Assembly (NCBI GenBank): GCA_965208015.1
Contig: OZ242308.1
Span: 310,001 to 374,000, forward strand
Direction: 5' to 3'
Source of the DNA: Bin87 sp965208015
Lineage (GTDB): Bacteria; Chloroflexota; Dehalococcoidia; Lucifugimonadales; UBA3495
DNA length: 64,000 nucleotides
This document shows positions 1 through 7,793 of this stretch, piece by piece; position 1 is the first letter of the stretch; each line of letters opens with the position of its first letter. Below the pieces are notes generated by a model. That model did not search any database, was not told the origin of the DNA, and saw nothing but the letters and a program-made list of their open reading frames with translations. The position numbers were made by a program, and so were the translations under genes.

Positions 1-179
1 ACGTAATCGGCTCCGTCGTCGCACCCGACGTCCACGCGGCGCTGCCCAGGCAGTTGGGCCGGTTCCCGTTCTGGCAGGGCGAGGAGGAATTCTCCGCCGC
101 GATGGAACGCATCTACCGGGCGGCGTCGCAGAGCGCCTTGGACGCCCACGCCGGTCGAACGGAGAGGGAGGAGAATTAG
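1..179 (+). CDS. C-terminal end of an unidentified protein
   Basis: An open frame enters from the left edge and ends with TAG at 177-179, giving about 58 residues that finish in a charged Arg/Glu-rich tail. The segment contains a GRFPFWQGEE stretch followed by a helical part. This faintly recalls the C-termini of SWIM zinc-finger proteins, but too little is present to name it. Codon use (GC-rich third positions) looks coding. The start lies outside the window. Confidence 0.45.
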   Translation, partial: VIGSVVAPDVHAALPRQLGRFPFWQGEEEFSAAMERIYRAASQSALDAHAGRTEREEN

Positions 180-890
180 TCCGACGTCTGACGCCGTTCG
201 CGAAGCAATCGGGGAAACGACGGCGCTGACCAGTCATTGAAGCGGACTCTCGCAGCCGGAGCTCGCGTTCCTGCTGCTTGCTCGGTGGTTGCTGGGCAAT
301 CGCTTCCCTTTCGGGAAGTCGGCCCGATAATTCCGGAACCCGTGCTAACCCCAGAGTGCTTGCAAACGCGGGATTTGAGCCCGATTTCTTCCATACGTTT
401 TGAGTTCAAAGAGGGCCGGAAAATTCCCGAAAGGGAACTCGTCCGAGCTTCTGTACACGGGTATAACATGGTATTCGGTCCGGCCAGCCTCCCGGAGCGG
501 CGATTTGGCCGCCGAGTGCGAGCCGTCGAGGTTCAGGTTCGGGCTTGCGTTCAGATGCTGCGAGGGTGTGACGGGACGATTGAAGCGCCAAGTTTGACCC
601 ACGATGACGCGGCAGTTCGTACGTTTGCCGCGGCCGCCAGGCCGTGCTTTCACACATCCGAGACAAGAAAATCGCCTCAGCCTCCACCAGTCTGGTGGTG
701 GAGGCTGAGGCTCTTGGTAATCCCTTTCGTGGCGCCATCGCCGGAGGGATTATCGTCCCTGCAAACCTGAACAAGAGAAAGCAAATCGTCGCCAGCTTCC
801 GCCCGTTCAACGTTGGGACGGCGCGCCGGAAACGGGCATTTCCAAGCAGACGTGGGTGCGGATCCCGGGCACCCCGGATTATTCCCTTGG
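180..890. other. Non-coding stretch, no convincing gene
   Basis: Several overlapping open frames exist here on both strands, but none has a ribosome binding site, a recognisable domain or coding-like composition. The only clear structure is the hairpin at 675-710. The stretch may be decayed sequence on the flank of the mobile region that follows. Confidence 0.5.
675..710. repeat. Perfect 15-bp inverted repeat (hairpin)
   Basis: CCTCAGCCTCCACCA at 675-689 is repeated exactly as its reverse complement at 696-710 around a 6-nt spacer. No T-run follows on either side, so it is not a classic intrinsic terminator. It could be a protein-binding site, an RNA hairpin or the trace of a mobile element. 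Confidence 0.75.
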
Positions 891-1256
891 TCACATCCAA
901 CTGATGCCCCAGTTCCTGTCGCGCCGCCGATTGATGAGCCAACAGATTCCCAGCACCGCCAAAACTTGAACCACCGTCAGCAGCGCCAGCGATACCCACG
1001 CCTCTAGGGGTTCTGATGCAAGGTAGAAGCCGAAGAGTTCAACCAGTTGCCAATACCACAATATAAACAGGCCGAACCCCGGGGCAATCATGACAAAACC
1101 GATGAAAAATCCAAACGTTGGCGATATCCAATCGAATGACCGACCACACAGGATTCCAGTTGCCACGGGCGCTACCACGTGCACTCCGATGGAAGCCAGA
1201 AACCACCAAACTACCCAGAGTTCGATATCTATGGCACAACAAACTTGCATCATCAT
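891..1256 (-). CDS. Small hypothetical membrane protein
   Basis: The encoded protein is about 121 residues if it starts at the first ATG of a Met-Met-Met run (1256); a longer frame reaches 1358. Three hydrophobic segments are visible: one around ELWVVWWFLASIGVHVVAPV, one around the GFFIGFVMIAPGFG stretch, and one around ALLTVVQVLAVLGICWLI. A basic RRRDR tail follows, suggesting a cytoplasmic C-terminus. No known family is recognised and it has no obvious operon partner. Function unknown. Confidence 0.5.
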   Translation of the reverse strand: MMMQVCCAIDIELWVVWWFLASIGVHVVAPVATGILCGRSFDWISPTFGFFIGFVMIAPGFGLFILWYWQLVELFGFYLASEPLEAWVSLALLTVVQVLAVLGICWLINRRRDRNWGISWM

Positions 1257-1415
1257 GGCGACAGTCCTTGGATCTGTCTGGCACGGATATGCACGTTTCC
1301 TAATCCAACAGATGCAGGGGGCATTCAGAATCTTTATTTCCAGCGCATTCGCAAGCATTGGGCCGCTGTGAGCGCCGTTTGCTGACGCTCACATCATATC
1401 ATCGCGTCTGGGGCG

Positions 1416-1958
1416 GTGACATCCCGGTCGGTCTACGCCGGCACCGCCCTGCGCGCCCTGACCTCCCAGCCGCAACATCACTATGGCGTGATCGGCTTCG
1501 CCGTCGAGGTGGCCAGCTCCCAAGATTACGACCTGTTCGACCTGCTGCCCACCCACCGCTCCCGCATCGGCTACCGCCGGGGTCGCACCAACTACATGAT
1601 CCATCCCGACGCCTCCTTCACCCTGGAGTACAAAGGCCGGTGGCTGCCCTTCCTGCTGGAGTTCGAGCGGAGGGCCACCACGCCGAAGCGCATCCCCCCG
1701 CGCCTGGCGTCCTACCGCCGCTACTTCGCCTCCGGCTGGGCGGAGCGGGACCGCGGGGGACATCTTCCGTCGGTGCTGTTCGTGTTCGAGACCCCGGAGA
1801 GCGAGGCCGCCTTCCTGGACGTGGCCGACGCTACCGAGGGGCTGGACGTCATCACCGCCAACGCGGCGGCCCCGGGAGAGCAAGGCATCCTGGGCGAGGC
1901 GTGGATACTGCCGCCGCCCCACTCGCTGGACCGGGCGCCGCTGGCCGCATTGTACTGA
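1416..1958 (+). pseudogene. Replication-relaxation family protein, C-terminal fragment
   Basis: About 180 residues can be read from a GTG at 1416. The core (a PDASFTLEYKGRWLPFLLEF-type strand pattern, then a basic helix and a VLFVFETPESEAAF segment) resembles the C-terminal half of replication-relaxation proteins carried by plasmids and integrative elements. The N-terminal winged-helix half expected in that family is missing: an in-frame TGA lies just upstream at 1383, and no ribosome site precedes the GTG. It is probably a leftover of a mobile element, which fits the recombinase and IS sequences downstream. The family call rests on pattern recognition only. Confidence 0.5.
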
Positions 1959-2396
1959 GTTCCCAAAGTACAATCTTCCTGCGCCGGACCTTTCCTGTAG
2001 GGGCGTCTCCGCAGCCACGTTTGGACAATTTTGCCGCAACTTGCCGCCATCCTGTCCCGTAACGTCCCCGCCACTGCAATGTGTTGCAGAGCCGACACGT
2101 CAGGCCATCAACACAAACGAGACTCACATCACCCGCCAGGCACGACGTTCAGGTACGAATGCCAGCGACAAGCTCCCAGCCACCGATTCTGTCCTGTAGG
2201 AGCAAGATGCCGGGAACATGTCCAACAGCACCGGCAGAGCCGTTCCCGTGGTTTCCAACGATTGTAAAAAGGGAAGTGATTACCCTTCCGTTGTCTGCGT
2301 GCAACAGGCGGCAAGGTTGCGGAATGTTGCAGGTTTCGGACCCGGAGGACGCCCTTGCCGTGGGACACCGGAGGCGGGCCGAAAGCCGGTTTCCCA
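1959..2396. other. Intergenic stretch with no recognised gene
   Basis: I see no supported coding region, RNA gene or repeat here. It separates the replication-relaxation fragment from the promoter of the interrupted RHH gene. Confidence 0.45.
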
Positions 2397-2426
2397 TTGT
2401 TAGAGTGTAAGACAACGTGGTATAAT
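2397..2426 (+). promoter_or_regulatory. Sigma-70-type promoter of the RHH gene
   Basis: A perfect TATAAT -10 box (2421-2426) is preceded by an extended -10 TGG and, 18 bp upstream, by TTGTTA (2397-2402), a fair -35. An AAGGAGGG ribosome site at 2436-2443 and an ATG at 2447 follow. Because the gene is interrupted at 2503, this promoter now points into the IS21 element and could drive istA. Confidence 0.65.
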
Positions 2427-2495
2427 GAACGGCGCAAGGAGGGATCATGGCCCCCATCATATCCAGGAACACCGAGACCGTCACGTTTTCCCTGC

Positions 2496-2503
2496 CCCCG
2501 GCG
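2496..2503. repeat. Left target-site duplication of IS21
   Basis: CCCCGGCG immediately precedes the IS left end and recurs exactly at 5040-5047 directly after the right end. Confidence 0.9.
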
Positions 2504-2529
2504 TGTAAACGGCGGAGGGAAAATGTACC
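2504..2529 (+). repeat. IS21 left terminal repeat
   Basis: Starts TGTAAACGGCGGAG and ends with TGTACC; 21 of 26 bases match the right end read on the other strand. Confidence 0.85.
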
Positions 2530-2556
2530 GGGCGGGCGGCTTGATCGACACGTTGT

Positions 2557-2578
2557 GGCGGTTGAAAACTGTACCACC
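2557..2578 (+). repeat. IS21 internal left-end repeat
   Basis: GGCGGTTGAAAACTGTACC followed by ACC repeats the terminal motif in direct orientation about 46 bp inside the left end. It matches the right end in 19 of 22 positions. This is presumably an additional transposase binding site. Confidence 0.75.
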
Positions 2579-2625
2579 CGCTGCCTTCCATAAGGCTGAT
2601 TTTCAGCATGTGGAAGGTGCGATGG

Positions 2626-4128
2626 ATGTTTTCCGTGGAGATGTATTTTCAGGTGCGCCGAGCCTGCCTGGTGGAGGGGATGAGCGTTCGGGAAGCCTCA
2701 CGGGTATTCGGCGTGCACCGGGACACGGTGCGCAAGATGTTGGCCAATGCGACGCCCCAGGGGTACACGCGACAAGGTCCGGCCCGCAAGCCGAAGCTTG
2801 AGCCCTTCACCGAGGTAATTGACGCCATTCTGGAGGCGGATCGGCGGGTTCACCGGAAGCAGCGCCACACCGCGAAGCGCATCTTCGAGCGGCTGCGGGA
2901 CGAGCATGGGTTCGATGGCCAGTACACCATAGTGAAGGACTACGTGCGGGAGCATCGGGGGCGCGTCGGGGAGATGTTCGTGCCGTTGTCCCATGGACCG
3001 GGCCACGCCCAGTGCGACTTCGGCGAGGCGTTGGCGGTCATCGCTGGAGTGGAGCAGAAGATCCACTATTTCGTGCTGGGCCTGCCTCACAGCGACGGCT
3101 GCTTCGTGAAGGCCTATCCCGGTGAGACCACCGAGGCCTTTCTGGATGGCCACGTGTCGGCCTTTGCCTTCCTGGGCGGCGTGCCCCAGAGCATCCTGTA
3201 CGACAATACCAAGTTGGCGGTGGCGAAGATACTGGGCCGCGGCCGGCGCAAACGCACGAGAGCTTTCACCGAGTTGCAGTCGCATTATCTGTTCGAGGAC
3301 CGGTTCGGTCGTCCCGGCCAGGGGAATGACAAGGGCAATGTGGAGGGGACGGTGGGCTACGCCCGGCGCAATTTCCTGGTGCCGGTGCCACGAGCAGAGG
3401 ATTTCGCGGCGCTGAATGCCCACCTGGAGGGGAGATGCCTGGATCGGATGGACGCCGTGCTGCGAGGACATGCCGAGACCATCGGCCAGCGGATGGAGCG
3501 GGACCTGGAGGCGCTGGCGCCTCTGCCCGCAGGGAGCTACGAAGCCTGCGACCAGCAGGCCAGCCGGGTCAGCTCGCTGTCCCTGGTCCGGTACCGCACC
3601 AATGACTACTCGGTGCCGGTAGCCTACGGACACCGTGAGGTCTTGGTGAAGGGCTACGTGGACGAGGTGGTGATCAGCTGCGGCGCCGAGATCATCGCTC
3701 GACACCCTCGCTCGTATGAGCAGGAGGATTTCATCTTCGATCCCATCCACTACCTGCCGCTGTTGGAGCGGAAGACGGGAGCGCTGGACCAGGCGGCGCC
3801 GTTGGCGGAATGGGAGTTGCCAGAAGAGTTTGCCAAGCTGCGCCGTGTGCTGGAAGCCCGGCTGGGCCAGCCGGGCAAGCGGGAATTCGTGCGAGTGCTG
3901 CGGCTCATGGAGGATTTCTCCCAGCCGGAGGTCCACCTGGCGGTGAAGGAGGCACTGCGACTGGGCGCCGTCGGCTTTGACGCCGTGAAGCACCTGCTGC
4001 TGTGCCAGATCGAAGGCAGACCGCCCCGTCTGGACCTCGAGCTCTATCCCCATCTGCCCCAGGTCAGCGTCCAAACCACCCGCGCCGACGACTACCTGAC
4101 CCTGCTGTCGGTAAGGAGGGCGGCATGA
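2626..4128 (+). CDS. istA: IS21 transposase IstA
   Basis: The protein is 500 residues from the ATG at 2626, chosen because MFSVEMYFQVRRACL matches the usual IstA N-terminus; an upstream ATG at 2608 would add six residues. An N-terminal helix-turn-helix (about residues 12-45, VEGMSVREASRVFGVHRDTV) precedes the DDE integrase core. Catalytic residues are visible as D131 (QCDFGE), D193 (YDNTK) and E240 (NVEGTVGYARR). The C-terminal part is the usual IstA extension. IstA joins IS ends to target DNA together with the ATPase IstB. Its stop overlaps the istB start (ATGA), implying coupled translation. No damage is seen. Confidence 0.93.
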   Translation: MFSVEMYFQVRRACLVEGMSVREASRVFGVHRDTVRKMLANATPQGYTRQGPARKPKLEPFTEVIDAILEADRRVHRKQRHTAKRIFERLRDEHGFDGQYTIVKDYVREHRGRVGEMFVPLSHGPGHAQCDFGEALAVIAGVEQKIHYFVLGLPHSDGCFVKAYPGETTEAFLDGHVSAFAFLGGVPQSILYDNTKLAVAKILGRGRRKRTRAFTELQSHYLFEDRFGRPGQGNDKGNVEGTVGYARRNFLVPVPRAEDFAALNAHLEGRCLDRMDAVLRGHAETIGQRMERDLEALAPLPAGSYEACDQQASRVSSLSLVRYRTNDYSVPVAYGHREVLVKGYVDEVVISCGAEIIARHPRSYEQEDFIFDPIHYLPLLERKTGALDQAAPLAEWELPEEFAKLRRVLEARLGQPGKREFVRVLRLMEDFSQPEVHLAVKEALRLGAVGFDAVKHLLLCQIEGRPPRLDLELYPHLPQVSVQTTRADDYLTLLSVRRAA

Positions 4129-4910
4129 GTGATCGACCGACCATTCTCCTGGAGCACCACCTCAAGGAATTGAAACTGCCCAGTTTCTTGAGAGAGTACG
4201 GCAAGCTGGCTGCCCAGTGCGCTGCTGAGGGCGTCAGCCACCCTGACTACTTGCTTCGCCTCGCCGAACTGGAAGTCACCGACCGACATCAGCGCCTGGT
4301 GCAGCGCCGGATCCGCGCCGCACGCTTCCCCACCATCAAGGGACTTGACACCTTCGACTTCTCCGCCATCCCTTCGGTAAACCAGGCCATGGTCATGCAA
4401 CTGGCCCGGTGTGAGTACGTCGAGCGGGGTGAAAACATCATCGCCATCGGCAACAGCGGCACCGGCAAGACCCACGTCGCCCTGGGCCTGGGACTGGCCG
4501 CTTGCCAGCGGGGTCTCTCGGTGGGTTTCACTACCGCCGCCGCCCTGGTCAACGAACTGGTGGAAGCCAGGGACGAGCGCCGGCTGCTCAATCTCCAGCG
4601 TCAACTGGCCCGCCTCAAGCTCCTCATCATCGACGAACTGGGCTTCGTGCCCCTGTCCCACACCGGGGCTGAATTGCTCTTCGAGGTCTTCAGCCAGCGC
4701 TACGAGCGGGGCTCCATCCTGGTGACCACCAACCTGCCCTTCGACGAGTGGACCCAGGTCTTCGGGTCAGAGCGGCTCACCGGCGCGCTGCTGGATCGTC
4801 TCACCCACCACGTGCACATCATCGAGATGAACGGCGAGAGCTACCGCCTCAGAGGCAGCCGGCAGAGCGTCGCCGTCGGGCCAGCGTCGGACCGACCGGC
4901 CGCCGGTTAG
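4125..4910 (+). CDS. istB: IS21 helper ATPase IstB
   Basis: The protein has 261 residues and its start overlaps the istA stop by four bases; GTAAGGAGGG supplies a good ribosome site. It is a DnaC/IstB-type AAA+ protein with a helical N-terminal domain, Walker A GNSGTGKT (109-116) and Walker B LLIIDELGF (D170). The sequence then runs through the sensor-1 region (TTNLPFDEW) and the arginine-finger region (LLDRLTHH). In IS21 systems IstB assembles on target DNA and recruits or activates IstA. Length and motifs are normal, so the element should be competent. Confidence 0.93.
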   Translation: MSDRPTILLEHHLKELKLPSFLREYGKLAAQCAAEGVSHPDYLLRLAELEVTDRHQRLVQRRIRAARFPTIKGLDTFDFSAIPSVNQAMVMQLARCEYVERGENIIAIGNSGTGKTHVALGLGLAACQRGLSVGFTTAAALVNELVEARDERRLLNLQRQLARLKLLIIDELGFVPLSHTGAELLFEVFSQRYERGSILVTTNLPFDEWTQVFGSERLTGALLDRLTHHVHIIEMNGESYRLRGSRQSVAVGPASDRPAAG

Positions 4911-5013
4911 CACCCCGCAGATGCCAATGTCGGACCGCCGTCAATGCGGGGGGCCCCACCCCGCCCGGGCCGTCAGGCACCGCCCCGGTGGTCCGGGATT
5001 ACTCCGCCCAGGT

Positions 5014-5039
5014 GGTACAGTTTTGCTCCGCCCTTGACA
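5014..5039 (-). repeat. IS21 right terminal repeat
   Basis: Reads TGTCAAGGGCGGAG from the outside; matches the left end in 21 of 26 bases. Confidence 0.85.
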
Positions 5040-5047
5040 CCCCGGCG
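5040..5047. repeat. Right target-site duplication of IS21
   Basis: CCCCGGCG, identical to 2496-2503. The RHH reading frame resumes at 5048. Confidence 0.9.
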
Positions 5048-5237
5048 CAGGCCCAGCGCCTGCGCCAGGCGGCGAGGGAGGAGGAGCGCACCGTGAGCGA
5101 GCTGCTGCGGGAGGCCATCCGCCTGTACATGGAGGAGCGGGAGTGGCGCGTGAAGGAGCGGATGCAGCGGCGTTCCCGCCGGAGTGGAAAGGACGAACCG
5201 GAGACGGAATAGAGTTGAACGACAAAAAGGAGGACGA

Positions 5238-6824
5238 ATGAAAAAGAAAGGCCAGTTCCAACCCCTCACCCCGGCGGCCCTCTACGCGAGGGTCTCCAGC
5301 GACCGCCAGGACGTGGACCTCTCCGTGGCCGCCCAGTTACGGGCGCTCAGGGACTACGCCAAGGCCAACGGCTACTCCGTGGCCAGGGAGTACGTGGACG
5401 AGGCCGAGAGCGGCAGGATCGCCGACCGGCCCCAGTTCAGGGAAATGATCGAAGAGGGCAGCAGGCCCAAGGCCTCTTTCCAGGTCATTCTCGTCTGGAA
5501 ATTTTCGAGATTCACCAGGAAGCGTGAGCACGCCGTGGCTTTCAAGGCCCAGCTGCGGCGCAAGGGCATCCGCGTGGTCTCCATCACCGAGCAGGCCGAG
5601 GACAACGCCACCGGCCGGCTGCTGGAGGGCATCATCGAGTCGGTGGACGAATATTACAGCGAGAATCTTGGGCAAGAGGTTGTGCGGGGGATGCGGGAGG
5701 CCGCTTCCCGGGGTTTCTTCCTCGGTTCCAAGGCCCCCTTCGGCTACACCCGCGTCAAGGTCAGCGACGGGGTGAAGGAGCGCCCCACCCTGGAGGTGGA
5801 CCCGGACACTGCTCCGATAGTCAGGGAGATATTCGAAAGTTCCCGCCGGGGCAACGGCTTGGCGGAGATCTGCAAGGAGTTGAACGGGCGGGGCATCACC
5901 AACAAGGGCAAACGCTGGCAGAAGAACGTCGTCCACTACCTCTTGACCAACGAGGCATACACCGGCACCGCCGTCTGGGGAGTCAAGAGCAAGGACGAGA
6001 AGGCCGGAGAGCCGGTGCGGGTGGAGAACGCCTGGCCCGCCCTTGTTTCCAGGGAGCTGTTTGACGCGGTGCAGCAGGGACTCCACCAGCGGGCGCCCAC
6101 GGTGCAGCGGCCCGGGCGGGTGGGCAGCCAGTACCTTTTGAGCGGGCTGCTGCGTTGCGGGGTGTGCGGCAAGTCCTACTCCGCCCAGGGAGCCAAGAGC
6201 GGCCAGTTCGCCTACTACGTCTGCTCCAGCCTGTTCAGGGAGGGAGCCGGAGCCTGTACCGCCCGCTACCTGAACGCCAGCAAGGTGGAGGACCTGGTGA
6301 TCGAGAAGGTCAGGGAGCGGATTCTCACCGAGGAGACCATCACCGAACTGGTGACCCTGGTGGCCGAGGAGATCGACGCCCTGGCCGGTGAGGTCAACGG
6401 CCGACTGACCGCCATCAATAGCGAGCTGTCCGACGTGGAGACCCGCTTGGAGAACCTCTACCAGGCCCTGGAGACCCAGCAGTTGCCCATCGAGGCGCTG
6501 TCGCCCCGCATTCTGTCCCTGAAAAGCCGTCAGGACCAGCTCACGGCGGCGCGGGAGGAGGCCGAGTTCCAGTTGGAGCAGCGGCGGGCGGAGTTGCCCA
6601 CCAGCAAGGAGATCAAGGGGTACGTGGCGGACTTCCGCGCACTCTTCCAGGATGGCACGTTCCCGGAGCGCAAGGCCCTGATCCGCAACTTCGTGCAGGG
6701 CATCGAGATCGTGGAGGACGAGGCGGTTCTGACGTACACCATCCCCATGCCCCAGGACGGGGTAACGTCGGAATCGGCCTCGGTTCTTGATTTCGTCCAG
6801 TCCGGCCCACCATTCCATGCTTGA
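5238..6824 (+). CDS. Large serine recombinase
   Basis: The protein is 528 residues from an ATG preceded by AAGGAGG. The N-terminal resolvase domain (about 14-160) shows the catalytic serine in YARVSSDRQ (S20) and the conserved arginine region WKFSRFTRKRE. The recombinase domain (about 170-290) begins at PFGYTRVKV. A zinc ribbon (two CxxC-type pairs, LLRCGVCGKS and the YVCSS/GACTARY region) is followed by a long coiled coil. This is the order of phage- and ICE-type large serine integrases, which join attP and attB without homology. The interrupted RHH gene lies 25 nt upstream in one likely operon. The 3' end abuts a transposase remnant, so one attachment core may sit near 6825. No frameshift or catalytic loss is seen. 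Confidence 0.9.
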   Translation: MKKKGQFQPLTPAALYARVSSDRQDVDLSVAAQLRALRDYAKANGYSVAREYVDEAESGRIADRPQFREMIEEGSRPKASFQVILVWKFSRFTRKREHAVAFKAQLRRKGIRVVSITEQAEDNATGRLLEGIIESVDEYYSENLGQEVVRGMREAASRGFFLGSKAPFGYTRVKVSDGVKERPTLEVDPDTAPIVREIFESSRRGNGLAEICKELNGRGITNKGKRWQKNVVHYLLTNEAYTGTAVWGVKSKDEKAGEPVRVENAWPALVSRELFDAVQQGLHQRAPTVQRPGRVGSQYLLSGLLRCGVCGKSYSAQGAKSGQFAYYVCSSLFREGAGACTARYLNASKVEDLVIEKVRERILTEETITELVTLVAEEIDALAGEVNGRLTAINSELSDVETRLENLYQALETQQLPIEALSPRILSLKSRQDQLTAAREEAEFQLEQRRAELPTSKEIKGYVADFRALFQDGTFPERKALIRNFVQGIEIVEDEAVLTYTIPMPQDGVTSESASVLDFVQSGPPFHA

Positions 6825-6826
6825 GA

Positions 6827-6913
6827 CCTGTTGCGGAACCGCCGGGGTTTGGCGGCGGGCAGCAACGGTTGCAAGATCTCCCATAGTTCGTCGCTGACCA
6901 AAGGTTTCGCCAT
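6827..6913 (-). pseudogene. IS5-type transposase, N-terminal remnant
   Basis: From the ATG at 6913 the first 29 residues read MAKPLVSDELWEILQPLLPA then AKPRRFRNR. This is the typical start of IS5-group transposases (N-terminal DUF4096-like region). The similarity stops where the serine recombinase stop codon begins on the other strand. The rest of the transposase gene is missing, so either the recombinase-bearing element integrated into it or a deletion joined them. Confidence 0.7.
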
Positions 6914-7031
6914 CGAACACCACCGCCCGCTTCCGCCTATGCTGTGCCAGCTCAACCCAACGCAACGGAATGAACTCGCCGAGAGATTTGCCCCTTGATT
7001 ATGGATCAGCAAGCCATTTTGCCAGGGGTTC

Positions 7032-7787
7032 TTAGTCTTCTGGCGTGAGGACCTGCTTGTAAATGCCATAAGCATGGGCAAACCTGCACAGCTCTTTATC
7101 ACCGCGGGCGAACCCCTTAAACTTTTTTCTTTTTTCGACGTGCGTCAACTCGTCAGACCATCCTTTAGCTGAAATCTCCTTCAACTCGCGGTCGATATCG
7201 CGCTTCTTCGCGCCTCTGCGATCAATCAGATACTGTCTGTTCAGCTTGAAATCGCAGATAGTCCTATTGATCCGGTCCTTGAGGTTATCGTCGCATATAT
7301 TGTGAGCAACATAAACTTTGAGCGTGTCGAAGTTATAAGCAAAGTATGAATGGCATCGCGGATCCGTGGGCGAAATATATCCTCCAACGGCATGAGGAAA
7401 TTTGTTGCCTTTAATTTTGTTGCAACGCTTACAAACATACACGAGGTTCTCCCACATGAACGTTAAAACGTTATACCTTGCGCAGTCGTGCTTAATGGGA
7501 CGGAAGTGGTCTATGGTATAGGCAAGGGGTCCCTGCGATGCGGTCTCCATCTCGCAGTAGGCGCAGATGGGGCCATGCCCCCTGCGGGTCCCTGCTACCG
7601 CCCCACATCGCTGCTTCAGCGTACGCTTGAGATCTCGAATCTTGGTACGGTGTTCAGGGTTGTCGTGGCATGCTCCGCTCTCGACAGCTGACATGTGATC
7701 CCAATCGCGAAAAACGCGGTCGAATTCATTGGGCATACCCCGTAGGAATTCGGGTGGAGTTCCGTGGTTGACATGGCGCATAATCAT
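7032..7787 (-). CDS. ptuB: Septu-like HNH nuclease PtuB
   Basis: A 251-residue protein with an HNH/His-Me finger core: CAYCE (75-79), IDHFRPIKHD (92-101), then YVCKRCNKIKGNK (117-129). Two CxxC pairs can bind structural zinc, and the DHFRP histidine is the expected catalytic residue. This layout is that of PtuB, the nuclease of Septu anti-phage systems. It starts a few bases after the stop of the upstream ATPase gene (PtuA), so the pair is one operon. The region is visibly less GC-rich than its neighbours, in line with horizontal transfer. Two ATGs (7787, 7781) could serve as start. Confidence 0.82.
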   Translation of the reverse strand: MIMRHVNHGTPPEFLRGMPNEFDRVFRDWDHMSAVESGACHDNPEHRTKIRDLKRTLKQRCGAVAGTRRGHGPICAYCEMETASQGPLAYTIDHFRPIKHDCARYNVLTFMWENLVYVCKRCNKIKGNKFPHAVGGYISPTDPRCHSYFAYNFDTLKVYVAHNICDDNLKDRINRTICDFKLNRQYLIDRRGAKKRDIDRELKEISAKGWSDELTHVEKRKKFKGFARGDKELCRFAHAYGIYKQVLTPED

Positions 7788-7793
7788 TCCACC

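Larger units (their letters stand above)
2504..5039 (+). mobile_element. Complete IS21-family insertion sequence (2536 bp)
   Basis: Both ends begin with TGT when read inward. The terminal 26-bp repeats at 2504-2529 and 5014-5039 match at 21 of 26 positions. The element carries istA and istB in the usual overlapping order and is bounded by a perfect 8-bp duplication (CCCCGGCG). A second copy of the end motif lies inside the left end at 2557-2578, as is known for the multiple terminal transposase sites of IS21. Both genes are open and all catalytic residues are present, so the copy looks intact and recent. Confidence 0.93.
2447..5212 (+). pseudogene. Ribbon-helix-helix protein gene interrupted by IS21
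   Basis: Exon-like halves at 2447-2503 (19 codons) and 5048-5212 (55 codons with stop) join in frame exactly when the IS and one copy of the 8-bp target duplication are removed. The restored protein is 73 residues: an N-terminal strand (TVTFSLPPA), then two helices (QRLRQAAREEERTVSELLREAIRLYMEE split by a turn) and a basic tail. This is the pattern of CopG/Arc-type RHH DNA-binding proteins. It has a strong promoter and an ideal ribosome site, and sits 25 nt upstream of the large serine recombinase. It may have been that element's repressor or directionality factor (inference). The insertion lies just after the DNA-binding strand and must abolish function. Confidence 0.8.

Noticed and set aside
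237..770. 177-codon open frame in the gene-free stretch
   Set aside because: No ribosome site, no domain, overlaps several equally long frames on the other strand, and includes the palindrome. Likely chance.
2698..4074. 458-codon open frame antisense to istA
   Set aside because: It lies wholly inside istA on the other strand; GC-rich codon structure generates such shadows. No motifs.
5337..6965. 542-codon open frame antisense to the serine recombinase
   Set aside because: Leu/Gly/His-rich composition typical of an antisense shadow; the only real segment is the short IS5-type remnant in a different frame at its end.
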